From the NCBI GenBank assembly GCA_024707265.1, contig JANQAB010000003.1, positions 868,001 through 932,000 of the forward strand: DNA of 64,000 nt, in the 5' to 3' direction. The notes under the pieces were generated by a model, which was not told the origin of the DNA, did no database searches, and saw only the letters and a program-made list of their open reading frames with translations. Made by a program: the position numbers and the translations under genes. Positions 56,088 through 64,000 of the stretch are shown here, in pieces (the first letter of the stretch is position 1; each line of letters opens with the position of its first letter). Source of the stretch: Sporocytophaga sp. (GTDB lineage: Bacteria > Bacteroidota > Bacteroidia > Cytophagales > Cytophagaceae).

Positions 56088-58475
56088 TTAACTTCCGCAA
56101 GCCTCGCAACCTTCAGGGTTGTCAAGGGAACAAGCCATATCGCTTGCTTTCTGTGCGTATGCTGCATCCTGTGCTTCTTTGTTTACAACCGGTTCAAGAG
56201 CAACATCTGCCTGTTTTTCCACTGTAAACTTGATAGCATCTGCAGCAGCTTTTGTTCTAAGGTAATATAGGCCTGTTTTAAGACCTTTTTTCCATGCGTA
56301 GAAGTGCATCGAAGTAAGCTTTCCGAAGTTCGGATCCTGCATGTGTACGTTAAAGCTTTGGCTTTGGCAGATGTAAGCACCTCTGTCAGCAGCCATATCG
56401 ATAAGCGACTTTTGTTTGATCTCCCAAACTGTTTTGTAAAGATCTTTAATATGCTGAGGAATTTCTTTGATACCTTGAACAGATCCGTTTGCTTCGATAA
56501 GTTTGTTTTTCATCTTATCATTCCACAAACCTTGTTTGATCAGGTCTCTCATCAAATGCTTATTCACAACCACAAACTCACCAGAAAGTACTCTTCTTGT
56601 ATAGATGTTTGAAGTATATGGTTCAAAGCACTCATTGTTTCCAAGTATCTGAGAAGTAGAAGCTGTAGGCATCGGAGCAACAAGCAAAGAGTTTCTCACT
56701 CCGTGCTGTTTTACTTCTTTCTTCAATGAATCCCAATCCCATCTGTTAGATGTAGGTGTTACTCCCCACATGTCAAACTGGAATATCCCTTTAGATACCG
56801 GAGAACCTTTGAATGTTTCGTAAGGTCCGTTTTTCTTTGAAAGATCTTTAGATGCAGTCATCGCTGCGAAATAGATTGTTTCGAAGATATCAGTATTTAA
56901 TGCTTTTGCTTCTTCAGACTCAAATGGCATTCTCAACATAATGAACACATCGGCAAGACCTTGTACACCCAAACCGATAGGTCTGTGTCTCAGGTTTGAT
57001 TTTCTTGCCTCTTCTACCGGATAGTAGTTGATATCGATGATTCTGTTAAGGTTTTTCGTTGCTACATAAGTAACATCGTATAACTTCTGGTGATCGAATT
57101 TACCGTCAATAACAAATTTAGGTAAAGCCAGAGAAGCCAGGTTACAAACAGCAACTTCGTCAGCAGCAGTATATTCTATAATCTCAGTGCAAAGGTTGCT
57201 TGATTTTATAGTACCAAGATTTTTCTGATTTGATTTCTTGTTAGCAGCATCTTTGTACAACATATAAGGAGTACCTGTTTCAGTCTGCGACTCTAAAATT
57301 GCAAACCAAAGTTCCTGCGCTTTTACAGTCTTTCTTGCTCTTCCTTCTTTTTCGTATTTCTCGTAAAGTGTTTCGAATTCTTTTCCGTAAGTCTCATCAA
57401 GGTTAGGAGCCTCGTTCGGACAGAACAATGACCACTCACCATTTTCCTCCACACGTTTCATGAAAAGATCAGGAATCCATAAAGCAAAGAAAAGATCTCT
57501 TGCTCTAAGTTCTTCTTTACCGTGGTTTTTCTTCAGATCAAGGAATTCAAAAACATCTGCGTGCCAAGGCTCAAGATAAATCGCAAATGCACCTTTTCTC
57601 TTTCCACCACCCTGATCTACATATCTTGCTGTGTCATTGAAAACACGAAGCATTGGAATGATACCGTTAGAGGTACCGTTTGTTCCTTTAATATAAGACC
57701 CTGTAGCTCTTACGCCATGAATGCTCAATCCGATCCCCCCGGCAGATTGTGAAATTTTAGCGCATTGTTTCAGAGTGTCATAAATACCTTCGATGCTATC
57801 ATCCTTCATAGTTAAAAGGAAGCATGAAGACAATTGAGCCTTCGGTGTTCCAGCGTTGAATAATGTAGGAGTTGCGTGTGTAAACCATTTCTCAGAAAGA
57901 AGATTGTAGGTTTCTATCGCAGCATCTATATCGTTAGTATGTATACCTATAGCAACACGCATCAACATGTGCTGAGGTCTTTCAACTATTTTTCCGTCTA
58001 ATTTCAGAAGGTACGATTTTTCAAGGGTTTTGAAACCAAAGTAATCGTAGTTATAGTCTCTGTCATAGATAATGCTTGAATCCAGAACAGATGCATTTTT
58101 TCTGATTGCTTCATAAACTTCTTTAGAAAGAAGAGAAGCATTTTCGCCTGTTTTCGGATCTTCATAAGTATAAAGTCTTTTCATTGTATTAGAGAAAGAC
58201 TTACTTGTTACTTTATGAAGATTAGAGATAGCAATTCTTGCAGCAAGAATGGCGTAATCAGGATGTTTAGTTGTCAGAGAAGCAGCGATTTCAGCAGCAA
58301 GATTATCCAACTCCACGGTTGTTACCCCGTCATAAATTCCATCAATTACTTTTTTTGCTACATCAATCGGGTTGACATAATTCATGTCAAGACCATAGCA
58401 CAGCTTCTCAATCCTCGCCGTGACTTTGTCAAATTTCACAGACTCTCGTCTGCCATCTCGTTTAATTACTAGCAT
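56088..58475 (-). CDS. nrdA: Ribonucleoside-diphosphate reductase, alpha subunit (class Ia)
   Basis: The product is 795 aa. Residues 1-95 are an ATP-cone ([26 protein letters not shown]), which senses ATP/dATP. The catalytic barrel carries [45 protein letters not shown] (active-site Asn/Cys/Glu region) and [22 protein letters not shown]. The C-terminus ends in the redox pair EGCEACGS that receives electrons from thioredoxin. The enzyme makes dNDPs with NrdB. It follows nrdB by 137 bp on the same strand and has its own terminator. Confidence 0.96.
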   Translation of the reverse strand: MLVIKRDGRRESVKFDKVTARIEKLCYGLDMNYVNPIDVAKKVIDGIYDGVTTVELDNLAAEIAASLTTKHPDYAILAARIAISNLHKVTSKSFSNTMKRLYTYEDPKTGENASLLSKEVYEAIRKNASVLDSSIIYDRDYNYDYFGFKTLEKSYLLKLDGKIVERPQHMLMRVAIGIHTNDIDAAIETYNLLSEKWFTHATPTLFNAGTPKAQLSSCFLLTMKDDSIEGIYDTLKQCAKISQSAGGIGLSIHGVRATGSYIKGTNGTSNGIIPMLRVFNDTARYVDQGGGKRKGAFAIYLEPWHADVFEFLDLKKNHGKEELRARDLFFALWIPDLFMKRVEENGEWSLFCPNEAPNLDETYGKEFETLYEKYEKEGRARKTVKAQELWFAILESQTETGTPYMLYKDAANKKSNQKNLGTIKSSNLCTEIIEYTAADEVAVCNLASLALPKFVIDGKFDHQKLYDVTYVATKNLNRIIDINYYPVEEARKSNLRHRPIGLGVQGLADVFIMLRMPFESEEAKALNTDIFETIYFAAMTASKDLSKKNGPYETFKGSPVSKGIFQFDMWGVTPTSNRWDWDSLKKEVKQHGVRNSLLVAPMPTASTSQILGNNECFEPYTSNIYTRRVLSGEFVVVNKHLMRDLIKQGLWNDKMKNKLIEANGSVQGIKEIPQHIKDLYKTVWEIKQKSLIDMAADRGAYICQSQSFNVHMQDPNFGKLTSMHFYAWKKGLKTGLYYLRTKAAADAIKFTVEKQADVALEPVVNKEAQDAAYAQKASDMACSLDNPEGCEACGS

Positions 58476-58612
58476 ATCTGGGGGTAAAGGTTATTAGTTT
58501 TTTGACTGAATTAAATTATGCATTTATAATTTAATTCCAGCATTTTTTCGATCAATTTCTTTATTTATTCAACTACTTTCAGCTTTTGTAATTTTAAGCG
58601 GAAATCTTACCT

Positions 58613-59584
58613 CTAAAAATCCTCGTCTAATGAGAATTTGTGGTTGTCTTTCTCGTTCATTACTCCAGCTTTTTGATACTCTGCTACTCTCTTTTCGAAG
58701 AAGTTAGTTTTACCCTGAAGAGATATCATCTCCATAAAATCAAATGGGTTGGTTACGTTGTAAACTTTACTACATCCCAGTGCAACCAAAAGTCTGTCGG
58801 CAACAAACTCTATATATTGAGACATCAGTCTTGAGTTCATTCCGATAAGATCTACTGGAAGGGCTTCTGTGATGAACTCCTGCTCGATTTTTACAGCATC
58901 CGTTATCAGAGCGACAACCTGCTCCTCCGGAAGTTTATTAACGATATACTTAGTGTATAATAAACATGCAAAATCACAGTGCAACCCTTCGTCTCTTGAA
59001 ATTAATTCATTAGAGAAACTCAGCCCAGGCATCAATCCTCTTTTCTTTAACCAGAAAATAGAACAGAAACTACCAGAGAAGAAAATTCCCTCTACAGCTG
59101 CAAAAGCAAGTAACCTCTCCACAAAGGATCCCTGACTAATCCATCTCATTGCCCATTCAGCTTTTTTCGCTACGCATGGAACAGTCTCCAACGCATTGAA
59201 AAGCTTACTTTTCTCTTTCGGATCTTTAACATAAGTATCAATCAGCAAAGAGTAAGTTTCTGAATGGATATTTTCCATCATGATCTGGAACCCGTAGAAA
59301 CACTTCGCTTCAGGATATTGAACCATTTCCAGGAAGCTTGTTGCCAGGTTTTCATTTACAATACCATCACTTGCTGCAAAAAAAGCAAGAACGTGAGTGA
59401 TAAAGTGCTTTTCTCCTTCATTAAGCTTCTCCCAATCGGCGAGATCAGGGGTAAGGTCTATTTCCTCAGCAGTCCAGAAACTGGCTTCTTCTTGTTTATA
59501 CATCTGCCAGATGTCGTCATGAACGATAGGGAAAAGGACAAACCTGTTTTTATTTTCCTCTAGTAATGGTTCTTTTTTTTCCAT
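58613..59584 (-). CDS. nrdB: Ribonucleoside-diphosphate reductase, beta subunit (class Ia)
   Basis: The product is 323 aa, a ferritin-like diiron protein that stores the tyrosyl radical. Metal ligands appear in [40 protein letters not shown] (Glu, His and the radical Tyr in HSETYSLL, as in eukaryotic R2), and [17 protein letters not shown] (EGLH). It is strikingly similar to eukaryote-type R2 subunits, as usual in Bacteroidota. First gene of the nrdB-nrdA unit. Confidence 0.96.
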   Translation of the reverse strand: MEKKEPLLEENKNRFVLFPIVHDDIWQMYKQEEASFWTAEEIDLTPDLADWEKLNEGEKHFITHVLAFFAASDGIVNENLATSFLEMVQYPEAKCFYGFQIMMENIHSETYSLLIDTYVKDPKEKSKLFNALETVPCVAKKAEWAMRWISQGSFVERLLAFAAVEGIFFSGSFCSIFWLKKRGLMPGLSFSNELISRDEGLHCDFACLLYTKYIVNKLPEEQVVALITDAVKIEQEFITEALPVDLIGMNSRLMSQYIEFVADRLLVALGCSKVYNVTNPFDFMEMISLQGKTNFFEKRVAEYQKAGVMNEKDNHKFSLDEDF

Positions 59585-59971
59585 ATTACTATATCTAATT
59601 TCTTTTAATCAAAACATTTAGAGATTCTCCCCTGTTCATCCTGGGAAAAATCTGACAAACTTTACTATCCTGCCCTGTATTATATAAGGAAAAAAATCCC
59701 CTGTTCCTGTTTATTAAAAGAAAGGAACTCTCGGAAATGAAATAAGGATTTTGGAAAAGTTGTGTTACAAATATGATAAAAACGACTTGAAAAATCAAAG
59801 GGAAGAATACGATGATGGGAGGTAGTAAAATCATGTTAGTAAATATAACAAAACCTATTAAATAACAATAAAATACAGGTTATTTTTTAGTTACATTTTG
59901 TACTTTTTCAATAGAGATCAGGCATTATAATCCAGAAAAATAGTTTTCCACATAGATATTTTAAAAAATGA
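59585..59971. other. Upstream region of nrdB without a gene
   Basis: The divergent gap to rplU should contain the nrdB promoter on the minus strand. TAAAGTTTG (minus strand, near 59660) is a near match to TAnnTTTG. A 79-codon minus-strand frame (59595-59834) is hydrophobic noise with no start signal. TTTTCCACA at 59943-59951 is one mismatch from a DnaA box. No NrdR box was found. Confidence 0.4.
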
Positions 59972-60003
59972 TTTGTTTTTTCAATTTCGAGTACCTATAT
60001 TTG
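59972..60003 (+). promoter_or_regulatory. Bacteroidota-type promoter of rplU-rpmA
   Basis: TTTG at 59972-59975, 20 bp, then TATATTTG at 59996-60003 (TAnnTTTG consensus). The start codon of rplU is 31 bp further. Clearest promoter of the window. Confidence 0.78.
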
Positions 60004-60034
60004 CAGTCCGTTTTTAAAAAGATATAATACTGTT

Positions 60035-60346
60035 ATGTACGCAATTGTCGATATAGCCGGAAAACAATATAAGGCAGAAGAAAATAAATTTATCTATACA
60101 GATAGATTAGAAGGAACTGAGGGTTCTAAAGTGGAATTTACACAAGTTCTTTTGGTTTCTGACGGTGCAAATACTCAGGTTGGTCTTCCTGTAGTAAGTG
60201 GAGTTAAAATTTCCGGAAAAATCCTTTCTCAGGAGAAAGCAGACAAAGTGATCGTTTTCAAAAAGAAGAGAAGAAAAGGTTTCAGAAAGAGAAATGGCCA
60301 CAGAGCTCAATTAACTAAAGTTTTAATCGAAAAAATTTCTAAATAA
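60035..60346 (+). CDS. rplU: 50S ribosomal protein L21
   Basis: The product is 103 aa, the usual L21 length: MYAIVDIAGKQYKAEENKFIYTDRL, GAKVEFTQVLLVSDG-like middle (here SKVEFTQVLLVSDG), VIVFKKKRRKGFRKRNGHRAQLT at the C-terminus, the 23S rRNA-binding segment. It is followed 9 bp later by rpmA, the conserved pair in bacteria. Confidence 0.98.
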   Translation: MYAIVDIAGKQYKAEENKFIYTDRLEGTEGSKVEFTQVLLVSDGANTQVGLPVVSGVKISGKILSQEKADKVIVFKKKRRKGFRKRNGHRAQLTKVLIEKISK

Positions 60347-60355
60347 AGTAACACA

Positions 60356-60619
60356 ATGGCACACAAAAAAGGGGCCGGTAGTTCCAAAAACGGTCGTGAA
60401 TCACATAGTAAGAGACTTGGCGTTAAAGTTTTTGGTGGCCAGGTTGCAATAGCAGGAAATATCCTTGTTAGACAAAGAGGTACAGCTCACCACCCAGGTA
60501 AAAACGTGGGTATCGGTAAAGATCACACTCTTTTTGCTTTAACTGCAGGTACAGTAGTATTTAAAAAAGGCAGACTAAACAGATCTTACGTTTCTGTTGA
60601 GCCTTTCCCTCAAGCTTAA
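60356..60619 (+). CDS. rpmA: 50S ribosomal protein L27
   Basis: The product is 87 aa. [29 protein letters not shown] is the L27 N-terminus, which reaches the peptidyl-transferase centre; [23 protein letters not shown] is equally conserved. No N-terminal extension for processing by a Prp protease, which is typical outside Firmicutes. Second gene of the rplU-rpmA operon, followed by a terminator 24 bp after the stop. Confidence 0.98.
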   Translation: MAHKKGAGSSKNGRESHSKRLGVKVFGGQVAIAGNILVRQRGTAHHPGKNVGIGKDHTLFALTAGTVVFKKGRLNRSYVSVEPFPQA

Positions 60620-60643
60620 TATTTTAACAAATAAAATATTTCA

Positions 60644-60673
60644 CGAAAAGCCTCTTAATAGAGGCTTTTTTCG
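60644..60673 (+). terminator. Rho-independent terminator of rplU-rpmA
   Basis: CGAAAAGCCTC-TTAATA-GAGGCTTTTTTCG, a perfect stem with T6, 24 bp after the rpmA stop. Confidence 0.92.
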
Positions 60674-61014
60674 TTTTATGTGCTTTTTATAATAATCACA
60701 TTCCTTTTCCCGCGCACAGGGCTCTCCTCTGTGTTGACCAAACACCATCTATTCCGAACAACTTAAGGATTCAAAAAACTGAAGCCGAAAATTGTCTTGT
60801 TTATCATAATCAACCACTTTTTTAATAAATCCAATAACGTGATTTATAGGAACTTTTAAATGCCTTTCTTGTTAAACGCTTTATTTTTCCGGTCAACAAA
60901 CACCATTATTCCGTAAACAATCAAATGTCGATACTCTGAACAAGAAGATGTCAACCATGGCGTCTCTACAGAAGGATTTTTTCCATGATTTATTCAGTTC
61001 ACTCTCAGTATACA
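60674..61014. repeat. Gene-free gap with degenerate hairpin element and a direct repeat
   Basis: CACAG-GGCTCTCCT-CTGTG then TTGACCAAAC at 60715-60742 resembles the CGTAGGG...CCCTACGTTGAC hairpin of block A. A sequence ACACCATCTATTCCGAACAA (from 60742) recurs as ACACCATTATTCCGTAAACA near 60900. No coding region is visible. Confidence 0.5.
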
Positions 61015-61052
61015 AAAGAAAAATCCCATCGCCTCACAACAGCAATGGGATT
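61015..61052 (-). terminator. Probable terminator of the rnr-prenyl synthase-rhomboid operon
   Basis: On the minus strand AATCCCAT, a 15-nt loop, ATGGGATT followed by TTTCTTTT. It lies 26 bp after the rhomboid stop at 61078. Confidence 0.7.
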
Positions 61053-61077
61053 AGTTAATTAATATTTGATTATACTG

Positions 61078-61680
61078 TTAGAAAAGTCCACTCCAGTGAC
61101 TGACCTGCTCAAAGAAATTTTGAAGAATATTGCCTTCACCTGTCAGTAATACGAACACAACACCAAACACAGCGCCATAAAAGTGTGCATCATGATTGAT
61201 ATAATCGCCATCCCTTTTGCCCATATAATAAGAGTATATCAGAAACAGAATGGCATATACAAAACCAGGCATCCTCAATATAAAGAATAAACTAATTGTA
61301 TTTAACGGGTCATACAATATAGAGCCAAATATCACCGCGGACACTGCTCCTGAAGCTCCCAGTGAGTTGTATCTTTGACTTTTTCTGTGCTTCAAAAAAG
61401 ACGGAATATCAGAAATTACTATCCCCAGCAGATACAATGCTATAAAACCTAAGGGAGACATTTCTCTTTCCAGATTTAATCCGAAAAAGAAAAATGAAAG
61501 CATGTTAAAAAACAGATGCATTTGGTCTCCATGAATAAAGCCGGAGGTGATAAACCGGTAATACTGATTTTTATTGGAGACCATATATGGATTTAACATC
61601 CATCCTGAATATACCGATGAGTTACTCCATGCATAAAAACTGCAACCTACGGTAATAAGTATTAAAGCTATCGTAATCAT
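61078..61680 (-). CDS. Rhomboid-family intramembrane serine protease
   Basis: The product is 200 aa with six membrane helices. FIHGDQMHLFFNMLSFFFFG carries the HxxxN motif of helix 2, SLGASGAVSAVIFG the catalytic Ser in GASG, and INHDAHFYGAVFGVV the catalytic His. Catalytic residues are thus all present. Rhomboids cut membrane proteins inside the bilayer; the substrate is unknown. Two bases separate it from the prenyl-synthase gene, so it is the last gene of the rnr operon. Confidence 0.9.
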   Translation of the reverse strand: MITIALILITVGCSFYAWSNSSVYSGWMLNPYMVSNKNQYYRFITSGFIHGDQMHLFFNMLSFFFFGLNLEREMSPLGFIALYLLGIVISDIPSFLKHRKSQRYNSLGASGAVSAVIFGSILYDPLNTISLFFILRMPGFVYAILFLIYSYYMGKRDGDYINHDAHFYGAVFGVVFVLLTGEGNILQNFFEQVSHWSGLF

Positions 61681-61682
61681 AA

Positions 61683-62660
61683 TTAACTTTCTCTTTTCAT
61701 AAGTCCGTTTGCAAAACGGAGCAGATGCGATTTCCTTACTATTGGGGCTTCAACTTTTTCTAACTTTTGAATACCTGCATTATAATACTCAGACATTTTA
61801 GCCTCAGTTAGTTCCTTTATCTTCAAAGAATCGTAAATTTCTTTTACTTTTTTTACCTTTTCATCCTCTTTGAGGGACTGATTTTCCAGCAGAGAAATAA
61901 GCTTTTTCTTTCCAGCTTCATTACTTTTTTCCAAAGCAGTTATTAAAAGATAAGTTTTCTTTTTCGCTACAATATCTCCTCCTACTTTCTTTCCGAATTT
62001 TTCCTGATCTGCATAAACATCCAGAAGGTCATCCATCAGCTGAAATGCCAGACCTATATTTTCTCCGAATTCTTTCAGCAACTCCAGGTCCTTTTCTTCC
62101 GCACCACCAATAATTCCTCCAAGCTTAAGACTGAAACCAAGAAGGACGGCAGTTTTCTTACGAATCATATCCAGGTATGCCGGAATGGACACATTATCGG
62201 CACCTTCGAAATTCATATCCAGCTGTTGGCCCTCGCAGACTTTAGCTGCACAATCATTGAATGCCCTGATTATTTCGCGAAGTTTTGAATCTTCTGATTC
62301 CAACAAGAGATCATAAGCTCTCACAAGCATTACATCTCCGGAAAGTATTGCGGTATTAATATTCCACTTTTCGTGAACGGTAGGTTTTCCCCTTCTCAGA
62401 GGTGCTTTATCCATAATATCATCATGCATCAAAGTGAAATTATGGAAATACTCTACAGCCATGGCCGGTTTGATAGCCATGTCCCACTCCTCTAAAAATA
62501 AATTTGCGGCCATAAGCGTGAGCAATGGCCGCAATCTTTTCCCCCCAAGGGATATGATGTAGTTTATTGGTTCGTAAAGTTCAACGGGGGAATTACCCGG
62601 ACTGTGTGCATTAAATGCAGCGTCAAGCTTATTTAAAGCTCTTTCTTGACTGAAAATCAT
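61683..62660 (-). CDS. Polyprenyl (geranyl/farnesyl-type) diphosphate synthase
   Basis: The product is 325 aa. First Asp-rich motif LMHDDIMDKAPLRRGKPT (DDxxD), second LAFQLMDDLLDVYAD, plus LGGKRLRPLLTLMA and GQQLDMNFE. It condenses IPP with allylic diphosphates to a C15 to longer isoprenoid precursor for quinones, undecaprenol or carotenoids; chain length cannot be read with certainty. The start codon overlaps the RNase R stop by 4 bp (ATGA). Confidence 0.92.
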   Translation of the reverse strand: MIFSQERALNKLDAAFNAHSPGNSPVELYEPINYIISLGGKRLRPLLTLMAANLFLEEWDMAIKPAMAVEYFHNFTLMHDDIMDKAPLRRGKPTVHEKWNINTAILSGDVMLVRAYDLLLESEDSKLREIIRAFNDCAAKVCEGQQLDMNFEGADNVSIPAYLDMIRKKTAVLLGFSLKLGGIIGGAEEKDLELLKEFGENIGLAFQLMDDLLDVYADQEKFGKKVGGDIVAKKKTYLLITALEKSNEAGKKKLISLLENQSLKEDEKVKKVKEIYDSLKIKELTEAKMSEYYNAGIQKLEKVEAPIVRKSHLLRFANGLMKRES

Positions 62661-64000
62661 TTTCCGGCAAATGCAAGATCTATACTTCGTTTTTCAAGGT
62701 TGGTGTTCATCACCTTCACCTTTACATGATCTCCCAAAGTAAATATTTTTTTATTTCTTTTGCCTATTACTCTGTAATTTTCTGCATCAAGCTCATAAAA
62801 ATCATCTTCCAGTTCACTCAGACGAATCATTCCTTCGCATTTCGTTTCAACAAGCTCTACAAACATTCCGAATTCTACCACTCCACTGATAATACCTTCA
62901 AACTCCTGACCAATCATGGTTTCCATGAATTCTACCTGCTTATATTTAATGGAAGCTCTTTCCGCTTCTGCAGCTACCTTTTCCATGTCAGAAGAGTGCT
63001 CACAAAGATCCTCATAATAAGTCTTGTTCTCAGACTTGCCTCCATTGAGATAATGTTCCAGCAGACGATGTACCATTACATCAGGATATCTTCTGATCGG
63101 AGAAGTAAAATGGGTATAGTGCTTATATGCCAGACCGAAGTGTTTTTCCGGTTCCGTCGTGTATTTTGCTTTTGCCATAGATCTTATGGCTAAACTTTGC
63201 AACACGTTTTGTTCCGGAGTATTTTCAACGTCGGTTACCAGTTTATTTAATGCATTGGAAAGATCTTTATCTTTCAAATCCAGACTATGACCAAATTTCT
63301 TTGCAAAAATGGCAAGTGAATTAAGCTTTTCAGGATCCGGATGGTCGTGAATACGGTACACAAAGGTATTTTTCTCATCACCTTTCTTCATAAAGTAGAC
63401 ATATTCGGCTACTTTACGATTCGCAAGAAGCATCCAGTCTTCTATGAGCTTGTGTGCATCTTTTTCTGACCTTTGCATAAACACCCAAAGGTTTACCCTT
63501 ATCATCCAGTTTGAATCTTACTTCTACTGTCTCAAAAGCAATTGCTCCTTTTCTGAAACGCTCTGCTCTCATTATCTTGGCTAATTCATCAAGAGCAAAA
63601 ATTTCCTCTTTGAAATCACCATCTTTTCCCTCCAGAATTTCCTGAACTTCTTCATAGGCAAACCTTCTGTCGGAATGAATAATGGTTTTACCAAACCATT
63701 CATCCAGTATTTTCCCCTGATGGTTCATTTCAAAGACTGCCGAAAATGTCAACTTATCCTCATGAGGTCTTAAAGAACAGAGGTTATTGGAAAGTTTTTC
63801 CGGGAGCATCGGAACTACCCGATCTACAAGGTAAACAGAAGTAGCTCTTTTGTATGCTTCTTTTTCAAGCGGTGTTCCAGGCCTTACATAGTGTGTCACG
63901 TCAGCAATATGAACACCCACTTCCCAGTTTCCGTTTTCAAGTTTTCTTATAGAGAGCGCATCATCAAAGTCTTTTGCATCAACGGGGTCTATTGTAAAAG
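62657..64000 (-). CDS. rnr: Ribonuclease R, 5' end outside window, one homopolymer frameshift
   Basis: Two frames together give the C-terminal two thirds of RNase R. At the window edge FTIDPVDAKDFDDALS (RNB catalytic Asp cluster), then GVHIADVTHYVRPGTPLEKEAYKRATSVYLVDRVVPMLPEKLSNNLCSLRP; in the second frame FTSPIRRYPDVMVHRLLEHYL and the S1 domain GIISGVVEFGMFVELVETKCEGMIRL. The break is at 63461-63465: with four instead of five A (minus strand) the reading passes from GVYAKVRK directly to DAHKLIEDWMLLANRKV, the normal sequence. Removes structured RNA 3' to 5'. First gene of the rnr/prenyl-synthase/rhomboid operon. Confidence 0.92.

Noticed and set aside
59595..59834. 79-codon hydrophobic ORF upstream of nrdB
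   Set aside because: Lies in the promoter region of nrdB with no start signal; composition follows the AT-rich background.
63414..63505. Two separate RNase R genes
   Set aside because: The two frames overlap and join by removal of one base to a continuous family sequence.
1..64000. tRNA or rRNA genes
   Set aside because: No cloverleaf with conserved GTTCRANNC arm or rRNA segment was noticed on reading; a tRNAscan run would settle it.

Overview
The window reads as an AT-rich chromosomal segment of a Bacteroidota bacterium, most likely order Cytophagales (a Sporocytophaga/Cytophaga-like gliding bacterium is a guess only). Supporting signs are two secreted proteins with type IX secretion (T9SS) sorting ends carrying the YPNP motif, TAnnTTTG -7 promoter boxes (clearest before rplU), lipoproteins with typical lipoboxes, menB, a eukaryote-like NrdB, and giant CARDB/Ig-repeat surface proteins.

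Layout. (1) 1-12465, minus: one uninterrupted reading frame of 4155 codons, cut by the window edge. It is a giant secreted adhesin-like protein with 18 Ig-like repeats, 7 CARDB repeats, a Gly/Pro tract and the beginning of a T9SS sorting domain. No other gene lies there. (2) 12.5-25.3 kb: a repeat-rich accessory stretch of small, mostly plus-strand single genes (secreted hypotheticals, SRPBCC, YdeI-like, YafY-type WYL regulator, RidA-like, macrodomain, AraC regulator, lipoprotein VOC). It contains two copies of a three-gene module (unknown 111-aa protein / Xre HTH / methyltransferase-like) plus several module fragments. The two copies have decayed in complementary genes. Structured intergenic repeats are dense here. 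(3) 25.3-36.9 kb: T9SS FG-GAP protein, SMI1/KNR4 protein, DUF808 membrane protein, lipoproteins, HD-domain gene, DoxX/AraC pair, and a choloylglycine-hydrolase gene that looks imported from Firmicutes. (4) 37-45 kb: menB, an alpha-2-macroglobulin-like protein, and a divergent ECF sigma / anti-sigma-TPR operon. (5) 45-50.5 kb: UPF0489, a Crp/Fnr regulator, YceI and nitronate-monooxygenase genes, and a PAS histidine kinase with a duplicated 3' fragment. (6) 50.7-64 kb, mostly core: SWIM/SNF2 helicase, CPBP protease, zeta-toxin pair inserted between duplicated terminators, nrdB-nrdA, rplU-rpmA, rhomboid, prenyl synthase, RNase R (cut by the window end).

How genes connect. The YafY regulator sits between two promoters that share the inverted repeat TGACA-N6-TGTCA placed just before a TAnnTTTG box, so it probably controls the YdeI-like and RidA-like genes. 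The Crp/Fnr gene is followed by a perfect TGTGA-N6-TCACA site before yceI. Six genes carry single-base homopolymer shifts (seven in total), including the core gene for RNase R. Sequencing or assembly error is therefore a serious alternative to real gene loss, and the 'broken gene' calls should be read with that in mind.
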